Source: Morella rubra (Eukaryota; Streptophyta; Magnoliopsida; Fagales; Myricaceae). From it: DNA of 64,000 nt. Below, in pieces: positions 35,380 through 46,772 of the stretch. Numbering within the stretch: position 1 is the first letter of the stretch; each line of letters opens with the position of its first letter. Where the stretch lies: NCBI GenBank assembly GCA_003952965.2, contig CM025855.1, positions 24,047,469 to 24,111,468 on the forward strand, read 5' to 3'. The position numbers were made by a program, and so were the translations under genes. The notes below the pieces were generated by a model. The model was not told the DNA's origin. It did not search any database and saw only the letters and a program-made list of their open reading frames with translations.

Positions 35380-35719
35380 GTTAACAGTGTATGCTCAATG
35401 CAATGCAAGGATGATACATCTATTTCCCTATCCTTTCACTTTCTTTCTTACTTTCTTTCCTTTCTTTCTAGTCATCAGAGGTGTCCTTTGGTCTCTTTGT
35501 TTCACCCTGCAGAGTCCAGGTTGTGCGTCCTTCCTCTCCTCTACGACTGTCCCAGGCCCCAGTACTAGGACGCTGTCAGTTTCACGTCAGGGATACCAAC
35601 CACTCCTTTCAGTGGTGGCTTGCACTATCCCTCTGTTGTGATCGGTACCGTCACCCTATCATCGGACCACCTCTGGGTTTGGGTTTCATTTTTATTTCTG
35701 TGATTTCGTTATTAGATTT
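35380..35719 (-). repeat. Internal LTR fragment, gypsy family
   Basis: From ttaacagtgtatgctcaatg to gttattagatttt it matches 40924-41270 of the 5' LTR in the same orientation. It is joined at its left directly to the LTR terminus at 35379 and at its right to protease sequence. Confidence 0.8.
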
Positions 35720-36264
35720 TCCCAAGTACCAGCAAGGAATGGCAAGGGAGCCACAAGTCAAGGGAAACAGCAACAAAATACTGCTCCGGCTTGAGTCTTT
35801 GCTCTGATTGCAGAGGAAGAAGAGGCAACTGGTGCCATGGTGTTAGGTACCTTTCTCCTGCCCCATAGATCAATAACTGTTTTGTTTGACTCGGGTGCTA
35901 TGCATTCCTTTGTTTCTTATTATTGTGGCTTGCTATGTGGGGCACATAGAGAACCCTTAGAACCGGTATTAGAGGTAGCCACTCTTGTAGGAATATCGAA
36001 GTTATATGACCGGGTAGTTAAGGCCTTTCCCATGTCAATAGGAGAGGTGGTGATGCCGGTAGATTTGATCCTTTTATATATGATAGATTTTGATATTATC
36101 CTCGGCATGGATTGGTTGGCCACATATCATGCTTCGGTGGATTATTTTAATAAGGAGGTGACTTTTAGAATACCCGGTCGAGAGGAGTATAGATATAAGA
36201 GTTCTCGAGGAAAAGCAATGCCTCGGGTTGTGTCGGCCTTGCAGGCTCGGAAGTATATGCGCTA
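35720..36264 (+). pseudogene. Inverted copy of the gypsy gag-protease region
   Basis: The frame 35837-36265 has the retroviral-type aspartic protease motif FDSGAMHSFVS and, downstream, FDIILGMDWLATYHASVDYF, the usual plant gypsy protease block. The same region exists in opposite orientation at about 38455-38960 in the main body. This copy retains a longer open frame than the one in the main element. It encodes no complete polyprotein. Confidence 0.8.
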
Positions 36265-36265
36265 A

Positions 36266-36375
36266 TGACAAAGCCCCACTTAAGAGGTTAGGTAAAATGT
36301 GGTAAGGATGCATTTAATGTCCACCACATTGTTAAGACACGTAGAAAAAGTAAACTTAAAAAGGGAACTTGGGTA
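36266..36375 (-). repeat. Short LTR fragment inside the rearranged zone
   Basis: Starts tgacaaagccccac and ends gggtatacacagggct, matching 42783-42899 of the 5' LTR. It is fused directly to integrase sequence on its right. Confidence 0.8.
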
Positions 36376-38250
36376 TACACAGGGCTGCAATAATCCAGCG
36401 GGTCTCTGATGTTCCGCCTTAACTTGCTGACATGTCAGACAACGACTCACATATTCAACAATATTCTTCTCATTCTGTTCCACCAAAATTTCTCCTTACA
36501 TCTTCGTACTACCCGGATGAACAGCAAACATCGACTTCTGAGCTTCTCCCAAAAGACTTTCTCGAATTTCCTTATCCTCAGGCACTACCAAACGCTACTG
36601 AAAATAAAGGGTCCTATCTCCTGATAGTACAAAATTGTCCTTCATGCCTGATTCCAACTCTGCCACTATTCTCCCTACAAACGGGTCTTGCCGCTGACTC
36701 TCCTTGATTCTTTCAATGAGGGCAGGTTGGATGAACAGCAAACATCGACTTGTGAGCTTCTCCCAAAAGACTTTCTCGAATTTCCTTATCCTCAGGCACT
36801 ACCAAACGCTGCTGAAAATAAAGGGTCCTATCTCCTAATAGTACAAAATTGTCCTTCGTGCCTGATTCCAGCTCTGCCACTATTCTCTTACAAACGGGTC
36901 TTGCTGCTGACTCTCCTTGATTCTTTCAATGAGGGTAGGTTGGATCACCAGGACGGCCAATCCTGCTGTTTCTCCTTGCAAGAGGAGTTCAATATCATTC
37001 CTTTCCATATCATCCTTTATTTCTTTCCTTACTACCTTCCGGCTTAAGGCATCCGCAACAACATTAGCCTTGCCTGCATGATAATTAATGGAACAATCAT
37101 AATCCTTGATCAACTGCAATCACCTCCTCTGTCTCATGTTGAGCTCCTTCTGAGTGAAGAAATACTTTAGACTCTTGTGATCCGTGAATATTTCACATCT
37201 TGCTCCATATAGATAATGTCTCCATATTTTCAGAGCAAATACTACTGCTGCTAATTCCAAGTCATGGGTGGGGTAGTTCTCCTCATGGCATTTCAACTGT
37301 CTAGATGCATAGACAATAACTCTATCCTTCTGTATCAAAACGCAACCTAATCCTTTCCGAGATGCGTCACTGAAAATCACAAAATCTTCACCCTCAATGG
37401 GCAAGGCCAACACTGGTGCTGTTACCAATCTTTTCTTCAGCTCTTGAAAACTCTTCTCACAGGGTTCAGTCCATACATACTTGCATATTTCCTAGTCAAG
37501 GTAGTCAATGGGGTAGCTAACTTAGAAAATCCTTCTACAAATCTCCTGTAATACCCCGCGAGTCCCAAGAAACTGCGAATCTCGTGAACGTTGACAGCCT
37601 TGGTCAATTCATCACCGCCTCTATCTTACTTGGGTCCACTGAGATGCCTTGACTTGACACAATGTGCCCCAAAAATGACACTTGCTCCAACCAAAATCAC
37701 ACTTAGATATTTAGCATACAACTCTTCTCGCAATTTTTGTAGTACCAAGCGTAAATGCTTTTCGTGCTCTAGTCGGTCCTTTGAATAAATCAAAATATCA
37801 TCAATAAAAACCACCACAAAACGATCTAAGAACTCCCGAAACACTCTATTCATCAAGTCCATAAAAGCAACAGGTGCATTTGTCAATCCAAATGGCATCA
37901 CTAAAAACTCCAAGTGACCATATTGAGTCTTAAATGCCGACTTCGAGATATCTTTCGCCTTAATTCTTAACTGATGATACCCAGACCGCAAATCGATCTT
38001 TGAAAAGACTTCGCTCCCTTTAATTGATCAAATAAATCATCAATACGCGGTAATGGGTATTTATTCTTCACCGTCACCTGATTCAGTTCTCTATAATCTA
38101 TACACATCCTGAGAGTTCCATCCTTCTTCTTTACAAACAACACTGGAGCTCCCCACGGTGATACACTGGGTCTAATAAAACCTCGCTCCAAAAGATCCTG
38201 CAGTTGGGTCTTCAATTCTTTTAACTTCGACGGCGCCATACGATAGGCGC
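36376..38250 (-). pseudogene. Gypsy pol remnant: reverse transcriptase, RNase H, integrase zinc finger
   Basis: On the minus strand, reverse transcriptase runs from about 38239 to 37626. It has [39 protein letters not shown] and the catalytic block [13 protein letters not shown], with a frameshift near 37980. RNase H lies at about 37428-36880 ([44 protein letters not shown]), and an integrase HHCC-finger piece is at 36486-36376 (RCLTCQQVKAEHQRP). The sequence type is that of the Tekay/Del branch of plant chromoviruses. The integrase catalytic domain is cut off at the junction near 36376. Confidence 0.88.
36517..36943. repeat. Tandem duplication, period 214 bp, in gypsy pol
   Basis: Two adjacent copies start atgaacagcaaacatcgact at 36517 and 36731, and both end in gggcaggttgg/gggtaggttgg. 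They differ at only about six positions plus a 1-base indel, so the duplication is younger than much of the surrounding damage. It lies in the RNase H-integrase connector. Confidence 0.9.
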
Positions 38251-38454
38251 TTTAGAAATTGGAGTTGTTCCCGGTATTACTTCAATCTCAAATTGAATTT
38301 CCCTTTCCGGGGGTAAACCTGGTAACTCATCGGGAAAAACATCCGGAAATTCCTTTACTATCGGATAGAGTCAATCCCCTTCTCTTCTTTCTTCACTTCC
38401 ACCATTGAGACTAAAAATCCTTGGGCACCATCCAAAATGTACTTCCTAGCCTGC

Positions 38455-39955
38455 AAAGCCGATACAACCCGAGGCATCGCTTTTGCCTCGAGAACTCTTA
38501 TATCTATACTCCTCTCAACTGGGTATTCTTAAAATCACTTCCTTATTAAAACAATCCACTGAAGCATGATATGTGGCCAACCAATCCATGCCGAGGATAA
38601 TATCAAACTCTACCATATGCAAAAGGATCAAATCTACCGGCATAACCACCTCTCCTATTGGCATGGGAAAGGCCTTAACTACCTGTCACATAACTTCGAT
38701 ACCCCTACCGGAGTGGCTACCTCCAATACCGGTTCTAAGGGTTCTCTATTGCCCCACATAGCAACCACAATAATAAGAAACAAAGGAATGCGTAGCACCC
38801 GAGTCAAACAAAACAGTTACAGATCCATGGGGCAGGAGAAAGGTACCTGACACCACGGCACCAGTTGCCTCTTCTTCCTTTGCAGTCAGAGCGAAGACTC
38901 GAGCCGAAGCAGTATTTCATTGCTGTTTCCCTTGACTTGGTGGCTCCCTTGCCATTCCTTGCTGGTACTTGGGTCTGCATTCGAGGGGGTCCATTCTGCC
39001 TCATAGGGCAGTCTCGTGCATAGTGGCCCAAATGACCACAGAGAAAGCAAGTCCCGTTTACCAAACGACATTCTTGCCCAGGGTGAAACTTCTTACAATG
39101 AGGACAAGTCATTCCTTGATTACTTCTAACAGGAATCGTATTCCTTTGGTCATTCCAAATTTCTATTGGTTCCCATTACTAGCAAACCTCTTCGCCTAGG
39201 GCTGATTTCGAGAACTACTTCCTTGCTGAGAGGGACGCTTATTCTGTCGGTCATAAAACGCCGCATTCATCTGAATACTACTCTCCACGATCGCAGCTCG
39301 CTCCACCAATTCGGCCCAATTCTCAAAATTATGACTAAATACCCGATCAAAGATTCTCGGATGTAGTCCTTCCTCGAATCTCCGTGCTTTCTTTTCCTTG
39401 TCAGGAATCAAATGAGGAGCGAAACGTGATAACTCCACAAATCAAGCCGCATACTCCTTACCAACATCGACCCTTATACTAGAGTAGTAAATTCTCTTGC
39501 CTTAGAATCTCGAGCCGATCTTGGGAAATATTGATTCAGAAACTCCTTCTTGAATCTTTCCCAAGTAATCGGAGCTTCCTGAAGCTCCTACGCCAGCAAC
39601 GCGCTCTTGGATAGCCACCATCTCTTTGCTTCCCCAGACAGCTTATAAGTGGCATACATCACCTTTTGCTCATCAGTGCAACCCAACACACTAAACAACT
39701 CCCTGATATCGAGAAGCCAATTCTCAGCAGCTATTGGGTCAGTCTTGCCGTTAAAAGCAGCCGAATGCTGATGAATAAACTGATCAAAGGAACACCCTTC
39801 GGTACGTTCCTCATGGCGGATGGGGTTCTGGTTCATTTGCTGAGCCATGAAACTCACCAAATTTCGGAACATCTCCTCCGTATTGACTCCTGGGTTTGGT
39901 TGTCCATGATCCCGATTCGGGCTCCCGTCTCCCTCATACTCAGCCATAACTTCCC
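38455..39955 (-). pseudogene. Gypsy gag and protease remnant
   Basis: gag begins near 39947 (MAEYEGDGSPNRD) and holds the retrotrans_gag-type block YKLSGEAKRWW near 39615. It continues in other frames to a CCHC zinc knuckle, CFLCGHLGHYARDC, at about 39008-39049, which binds element RNA. The protease region follows down to about 38455, with stops and frameshifts. Several internal shifts break the reading frame. Confidence 0.85.
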
Positions 39956-40043
39956 TGAAAGATCACACCCATGTCACAATGCCAGAATGCCAGCTACACT
40001 AAAGGGTTAAGGAGTCAAGCCTAGGCCTTATGCAAACAAACTT

Positions 40044-40055
40044 GCTCTGATACCA
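40044..40055 (-). other. Primer-binding site of the gypsy element
   Basis: The minus strand reads TGGTATCAGAGC, complementary to the 3' end of initiator tRNA-Met. It lies two bases inside the 5' LTR end at 40058. Confidence 0.85.
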
Positions 40056-41629
40056 ACTATCACGCCCTATGCTAGTACATATCCCCTAGGCTCTCCTTTA
40101 GTAATAGACTGCACACAAGCGGGGATTACTGCACGAATCATCCTATAATTGGCTTTGAAAAAGCTTAGCGGAAACGTTTTAGTGAAAGGTGATAAATATA
40201 TTAAGGAAGAGAACAACGAAAATAAAATAACTTACTCTATTAAATAGGTGGTCTAAAAAAAATATTTTAAAAACCAATTTGGTAGCTTGTGGACAAAACA
40301 GGATAATCAGGAAATCTCAAAAATAGCGATACAAAATTCCACTATTTACAAAGAACAAAATCATTCGCGAGGATACAACAGTAAGAGAAAGTAAGTGCAA
40401 AAGTGGAAGCTATCTACAGCTTTCCATCCTACAACAACAGACGGCAAATGTACAAAAACTACCTTAAAACCAAAACGACTACGAATATCTAATCAACCCT
40501 CGACTCCGTGTCGGAGGTTAGGTCTATAATTTCATTTCCTCGATATCCTCTACCGGCGGCGCCGGTGGAGGAGGGACGTCATACAAAAGAGTGGGTCAAA
40601 TCAACTAGCTCGAAATCCTCAACTAAGGAACTGGGATGTCGGAGGCTCCTTAAGGTACCATTGGGGCTCGTACCTCCACATAAACTCAAACGCGTCAATA
40701 ATAAATGTCCAAATGTTATCACTAGAATATATGGGTCAACATCCAAAACTCCTCACTCATAAAGGTCAACATCTGTTACGTCCAGGGCCCACAGCCAGAG
40801 CGGTACATACAAGAAAATTTAACAATAAAGGGGTGAGTCTACAGACTCAGTAAGGGGGAAAAGGAACATGTTATGAGCAGCAGCATGACAATAATAAAGC
40901 TAACAGTGATAATCAAAACAGGATAACAGCGTATGCTCGATGCAATGCAAGGATGATGCATCTGTTTCCCTGTCTTTTCACTTTCTTTCTTACTTTCTTT
41001 CCTTTTTTTTTTTCTTTCTTTCTTTCTGGTCATCAGAGGTGTCCTTTGGTCTCTCTGTTTCACCCCGCAGAGTATAGGTTGTGCGTCCCTCTTCTCCTCT
41101 GGGACTGTCCCGTGCCCCGCACCAGGACCTTGTCAAGCGTATATTGTTTCACACCAGGATACCAACCACTCCTTTCAGTGGTGGCTTGCATTATCCCTCT
41201 ATTGTGATCGGTACCGTCACCCTGTCATTAGACCACCTCTAGGCATGGGTTTCATTTCGTTATTAGATTTCCTACACCCATGACATGACTCATGACAGGA
41301 TAATGCAACATGTATCATATGCTTTATTAATAATCACTTAACTCAAAATGAGCAATGGATTTCATGGACCAATTGTCATATAAAATTCATATAAAATAAA
41401 ACAACCTAAATTCACAGTAACTTTTCTTAATCCATAAGTGACCAGGTCTAAGCTTCCATGAAAAGGCCTAAGTTTTCATTTCATGATATTCATACAACCT
41501 AACATGTACCACAGGCTGTTAATAGGCAAGTCCAACAACTTATACAATTAAGTTATTTTTATTTTATTACTAAACCCAATAAGGACTGGCTATATTTTAA
41601 AGAAAGGATTTTAGGGCTCTTGACTTGTT

Positions 41630-42090
41630 TCGAAAGAAAATCCTCCCGGGCATTTTCATTAAAAACTTCCTAGGCCTAAAAAAAGAGGCTTCCCGGGCAT
41701 GCTTGTTAAAACTTTTCGGGTAGATAGCAAAGGTTTCCCAGGCACGTTGTATAAAAGGCTCCCCGGGCAATTTTAGTAAAAAAAGGTCCTCGGGCATTAT
41801 ATAAAACTCTCCCCCCAGGCATGATTGTAAAATTTCCCGTTCATATAAAGTCTCCTTGGGCATTTTGTTTCTTGAAACTTTCCGGGCAGAAGTAAAACAA
41901 AACAGTCTTCCCGAGCATTTTTCTTTTCCGAGCATGCAAAACATTTTCTTGGAAAAACAAGTCCTTCCCGGGCGTGTAAAACAAAGCCTTAAAAAAAAAA
42001 TAGCTTCCCTGAGCATGTAAATAAAAAGCCTTTCCTGGACATGTAAAAACAAAGCTTGCCCATATAAAAATAAAACCTTGTGTTCAAAAG
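41630..42090. repeat. Degenerate CCCGGGCAtg tandem array inside the LTR
   Basis: About fifteen units of roughly 25-35 bp each carry a (t)tcccgggcatg core followed by an A-rich tail. On the minus strand the array is open as a 174-codon frame (42121-41597) with a repeated MPG/ARE-like pattern. This is probably a by-product of the repeat rather than a gene. Confidence 0.75.
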
Positions 42091-43028
42091 TCAAGTCTGG
42101 CCCCAGGTAGTCCCCCAACATCTTTTACCCCGTTCTCTTATAAGCCTTTCGCATATTTTTCTTTGGTTTAGATCCAACATAGAAACAAAAATGGGTTATT
42201 TGTCTTTTCTCATCTCATGACAAGACAAAAGTCACATGTTTTAGGCACAATCCGAACATTCCCAATACTCCTATGTAAGACAAACTATATACCCTTACCT
42301 CAGCTCATTGATGTACTGCGTTCTAAGATACCTAAAAATAGCAAGACACCATGTTAGGAAAAGAAAAGACAAAAACTGAGGGAAAGAAAAGTACAGGCCG
42401 AAATACCTCATTTTTTCCCAACGTCCTCGTACTTTCCTCCATTTTCTTTGGTCTTTTCCTCCTCTTATCCTTCGGTCAATCTCTTTGTTCCCTAGATGTC
42501 TCACGTCACTTTCCATCTCTTTGTCTCTAAGTCAAAGGCAGTTTCTCCTAATGTCGTGCAGTTCAATCTCCTTTTCTCTCACTCTCTGATGAACAAAACA
42601 CGTAAATAAACTTACCTTTCTTACGATTATTAACCCCTGGCCAGTCTACATACTCTAGGCTAGGTCGTAGAGAAAATCAGCGGAAGATTAAGCATGGCCA
42701 ATCACAAGTAGCCACCTACCTATCTCACAGATCACGTATCTTTTAACAATCAGCACATTAACCACATTCACTTATGCACCAATGACAAAGCCCCACCTAA
42801 GAGGTTAGGTAAAATATGGTAAGGATGTATTTAATGTCCACCACATGGTTAAGACACGTAGAAAAAGTAAACTTAAAAAGGAAACTTGGGTATACAGGGC
42901 TTAGTCAACCCGCATGACTAAAAACAAGCCCCGGACCTATGCTAAAAGATCCCGGGTCCAGGTCTCCCGAGTAGTGCTCGGGTGTCACAGCTTCCGGGCA
43001 TGCTGCTCTTGGTAAGCCTGGGACTTGG

Positions 43029-43048
43029 CCCCCCCCCCCCCCCCCCCC
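43029..43048. repeat. C20 homopolymer followed by G5
   Basis: Twenty consecutive C followed by five G within the 5' LTR. Length in the assembly may be unreliable. Confidence 0.8.
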
Positions 43049-43292
43049 GGGGGTGCTTCCTACTCGGTGACCCCGACCTCAAAGCTTATGTACCCCGAAA
43101 ATTTTTTCCCCGGGCATATAACCTACTGGCCCCGGGAAAGTTCCCCCTTCCTCAGGCCTGCACTAATTACCCAAGGCTCACTCAAACACCTGCCCTGACA
43201 GTCCCTAGTAAAAACAAACACAAGAAAAATGTCACATGGGCACAACGATAACTATTATAACTTATACATAAACATTATAAGTGAGTCAAAAA

Positions 43293-43327
<35 letters not shown>

Positions 43328-43481
43328 TGCATACAAACTTTAAATAGTAGATCAAACAAGAGAGGGGTGTTACAGTAGATCCGCAACCTGATGCTTGGCA
43401 GAAACGTGGAATGTCTGAATTATACCATCACTAATCTTATCCCATATAAAATGACAATCAAGTTTTATATGTTTAGTGTGT

Positions 43482-44728
43482 TCATGGAAACTGGAAAACT
43501 GGATTGTCAGCTATGTGCAATGCAGATTGACTGTCACAAAATAATAAAGTAGGTTGGGGATGTAAAATCTGGAAATCAGTAAGGATGTACAACATCCACT
43601 GAACCTCAGACACAGTAACAGCCATCGCACGATATTCTACCTCAGCTGATGACCATGAAACAGTTGGTTGTTTCTTAGACTTCCAGGAAACTAATGAATT
43701 GCCAATGAAAACACTATAGCCAGTAATAGATTTTCGAGATTCAGGGCATACTGCCCAATCAGAATCTGAATAAGCTTTGATGTGAACAGGGGAAGCAGCA
43801 GAGAAAAATAGTTCTTGGCCATCTGTAGTTTTCAAATATCACAGAATACGATAGGATGCTTGTAAGTGGGGCTCTCGAGGTTTATCCATAAATTGGCTAA
43901 GTATTTGCACTGAGTAGGAGAGGTCTGGCCGAGTCATAGTGAGGTAAATCAATCTACCAATGAGTCTGCGATAACTTGTAGCATCTGTGATAAACTCTCC
44001 AGTAGTGGAATCAAGCTTGTGATGTTGCTCAATGGGTGTTTTAGCAGGTCTTGCACCCGAGAATCCATAATCAGTAAGCACATCGATGGTGAATTATCTT
44101 TGACACAAATAAATTCCTTTTACTGATCTAGCAACTTCTACACCAAGGAAAAATTTAAGAGGCCCCAAATCCTTGATTTTAAACTGAGCATCAATCAAAT
44201 TCTTAAACTCAGTAATACTTGAAAATCACTGCTAGCTAGGATGATATCATCCACATAAACAAGTAAAGCTATAAAAACAATACCTTGTTGCTGAGTAAAT
44301 AAAGAGTAATTAGCTTTGGATTGATGAAATCCATTCTCAAGTAAGAATTCTGAAAATTTGAAAAACCATTGTCAAGAAGCTTGTTTAAGGCTATAAAGAG
44401 ACTTGGTGAGACGACAAACTTGGTTCTCCCCCTTAACTTGAAAACCCGGAGGAATTGTTATGTATATTTACTCATTAAGATTACCATGTAAGAAGGCATT
44501 GTTCATGTCTAGTTGATGCAAACACCATCCATTGGTTGCTGCCAAAGCAAGAAGGATTCGAACAGTGGAAATTTTGGCCTTTGGTAAGCCCAAAATTTCA
44601 TTCCGGAAATGGAATTTGAAAATTTTGGTTCCATTGGTGGAAAAGAGAAAGCAAATCCGTCCATCTATGATTTTTGGTTGTTGCATCTGAATCTGCACCT
44701 CCGGCAAATAGTTGAGGAATTGCTGCAA
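43482..44728 (-). pseudogene. Copia pol remnant: partial reverse transcriptase and RNase H
   Basis: From right to left: a partial reverse transcriptase (44728-44468, [24 protein letters not shown]), degenerate middle sequence, then 44081-43839 (RRLIGRLIYLTMTRPDLSYS). RNase H is at 43835-43482 (AYSDSDWAVCPESRKSITGY, VSWSSAEVEYRAMA). Stops and frameshifts separate the parts. The C-terminal end is interrupted at 43375 by the gypsy insertion and resumes left of 31797. Confidence 0.88.
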
Positions 44729-44735
44729 CCAGATC

Positions 44736-45500
44736 AGCGAAAAGACCGAGGTCTATCTCCCAGTGCAATTGCTGGGACCTCGGTAGTCGCCATAACTGCA
44801 AGACTCACCAGATCCAACCAAGTCTCAAAGACATTGAGATCTATTTCCTATCGCCAGATGTGTTGCCAACCACTCTTTACCTATTGTAATCTTAAAGAAA
44901 ATAAGTTATACCTCAAGAAAGACTTGTACTTCAGAATAATTTTTCAAGATAATAAACACTGTTGTTTTACAGCCTTGATGTAGAAGACTCTAGAAGAGAG
45001 ACTGAAGTCTCTCGCATGACTTGGGTCGTTTTGACCCAGGTAACTTTTTTTTTTAAACACTAGCCCTGAATTAATTTAAAAAAAAATTCTGGAATCGAAA
45101 ATTCTGGCATTTCCGTCGGAATTTTCGATTGCGATTTTGGTTTCGGAATTACCCAAAATTGGGATCCGGTTCCAATACTGGAATAGACTGGAACCAGTAC
45201 CAGAATTTTTTTGTTTCCACTGGAAAAAATTCTCACCCTCAATCTAATCTTGTTCTTTGTACTTAACGCCGTTTCCATTGAACGGCACCAAGTAGGATAA
45301 TTGTCACCTACTAGTAACTGTGAGACAAAGATTGTTCCAGGACTGTCTCCATGATGAAGATAGTACGGGCCAGAGTTTTCATCAGACTTGATTGTTCAAA
45401 GGATGATTCAATCTAGAGACGGGAGATACATGAGGTGTTTTAGAAATTGGAGATATAGGAGGTGTTGTAGAAGTCATGAATCAGAGAAGCTTTGATACCA
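44736..45500 (-). other. Copia 5' internal region, gag/integrase deleted
   Basis: About 760 bp lie between the primer-binding site (45489-45500) and the truncated reverse transcriptase. No gag zinc knuckle, protease or integrase motif is seen. The stretch 45080-45200 is an unusual run rich in gga(a)tt/aattcc words. Confidence 0.6.
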
Positions 45501-45710
45501 TGTTAAACAATGAAGTTGCTATTTGGGAATGAGAAACAGAGTGCGAGAGGTAGTAGGGAGTGCAAGCTTTGAGAAAATGATTCGTTGTATTATTCACAAT
45601 ATCAGTCTGCTATATATATACAAGTAAAGATAACTAACAGATTATCTAACTTCATAATAACTTCTATCCACGTCACTAAAATAAGTTACAGAATATTGCA
45701 TCGATTAATA
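45501..45710 (-). repeat. Copia 5' LTR
   Basis: 210 bp matching 31487-31704. Flanked on the outside by ATCAT and on the inside by the tRNA-Met primer-binding site. Confidence 0.88.
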
Positions 45711-45907
45711 ATCATCGTACATGTGGAGGATGAAAAATAAGGTAATGAATCTTTCTCAAACATAATTAATCGATGCAATATTTCTCAAGCCATGTGGATC
45801 CGATGTAACCTCCTTTACTTACCCAGTAGGGGATCCGACCCGATCTAGTTTTTATATTCTCGGTTTGGATCTTAAAACCGGAACTCAACGTCTCCGTCTT
45901 TCTCGTT

Positions 45908-45957
45908 TATAAATACCACCCCCATCTCCGTCTGACCGTTTTGCTCTCTCTCTCTCG
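45908..45957 (+). promoter_or_regulatory. TAF1 core promoter: TATA box and pyrimidine-rich start region
   Basis: TATAAATA at 45908-45915 is followed about 30 bp later by a ctctctctctc tract (about 45944-45957), a common plant transcription-start context. A non-coding first exon probably follows, with its donor near 46085 (CTAAG|GTTTTC) and the acceptor before 46758. Confidence 0.6.
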
Positions 45958-46772
45958 CAGCAATTTTCAGTAGCCAACTTCTCAGCTGCTCGTTTCTATA
46001 CGGGTTTAAGAAACGCCCATTCCCCCACCTGAACGCGAATTCACCATAACTTTAACCGGCGAGCTTCATTTGTATTTGTCCTAAGGTTTTCCTTTCCTTA
46101 AACTTTCCATGAAAATTCAATTCGTACTTAATTGTTCTCCGTTGCTCGTATTCCATTCCAAAGTAACTCATATTTTTCGTTTGTATAATTATAATTTGGA
46201 ATCAGATTCAACTTGAATAATGTTTCCTATTTTCTCTTATACTCTTCGACGGACTTTAGTTCAGTATGTTTCTTAGTCAAATTTTATGCCCTTTAAATTT
46301 TTTTCACGGGTTTGAAACTCGCACACGGTTTCTACTGTTGCATTTCGTTTGGGTTCATGGTGTTTTATTTCAACTTGAGGATTTTCTCTGTATGAGTTAT
46401 TCCCATTCATCCAGCTCTGCTCACTTTTTTTTCGAGGAATTAGCTCCTTCATCCCTTATGGCTTGATTTTAGAATCAGAAGCAAAACGAAAATGTGAGAG
46501 CCTATCTTTTCGTGATGAGACGATACTACGTAAAAACTATCTGACTCCGTTAATTTAACTTCTTTTCATTTAATTCTTTGGAACAAAAAAGCTGGAAACT
46601 TAAAATTCTTTAGTTCTGTAATCTTTATTATTGTCTTTTCTTTTGTTTTCTTGGTACTAGGTGGTTAGTTTCCTGAGGTCTTGGTCTGGGTCCTGATTTT
46701 TTTTTTTTTTTCTAGATAAATATTTATGTCTGACTTCTTATGTTGATTATATTGCAGGGCTGTCAGTAGAAG

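Larger units (their letters stand above)
31797..43374 (-). mobile_element. Nested, rearranged Tekay/Del-like Ty3-gypsy retrotransposon
   Basis: The outer ends TGTAACACCCC (minus strand, from 43374) and GGCGTGACA (ending 31797) are LTR termini. They are flanked by GCAGA (31792-31796) and GTAGA (43375-43379), a 5-bp duplication with one change. The insertion splits the C-terminal part of the copia pol: the copia reading AKHQVADL ends at 43375 and resumes at 31796. From right to left it holds a 5' LTR, a primer-binding site, gag, protease, reverse transcriptase, RNase H and an integrase zinc finger, all with frameshifts. Then comes a scrambled zone of inverted LTR and protease pieces, and a truncated 3' LTR. 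The integrase core and chromodomain are missing. Confidence 0.85.
40058..43374 (-). repeat. 5' LTR of the gypsy element (about 3.3 kb)
   Basis: Begins TGTAACACCCCTCTC at 43374 and ends GGCGTGATA at 40058 (canonical terminal CA mutated to TA). It holds a degenerate CCCGGGCA repeat array, a C-run and a (TA)n run near 43300-43323. It shares long blocks with the solo LTR at 27355 and with the fragments at 31797-36375. Confidence 0.88.
31487..45710 (-). mobile_element. Ty1-copia element, internally deleted, split by a nested gypsy element
   Basis: Two LTRs of about 210-218 bp (31487-31704 and 45501-45710) share nearly all positions. They are flanked by the exact 5-bp duplication ATCAT (31482-31486 and 45711-45715). 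Next to the 5' LTR is the primer-binding site TGGTATCAAAGC (minus strand, 45489-45500), complementary to initiator tRNA-Met. A G-rich polypurine tract (GGGGGGGAG, minus strand, 31705-31713) abuts the 3' LTR. After removing the 11.6-kb insertion, only about 2.6 kb remains. gag, protease and integrase are not recognisable, so it cannot be autonomous. Confidence 0.88.

Noticed and set aside
41597..42121. 174-codon minus-strand ORF as a gene
   Set aside because: It coincides with the CCCGGGCA tandem array inside an LTR; the open frame follows from the repeat lacking stops.
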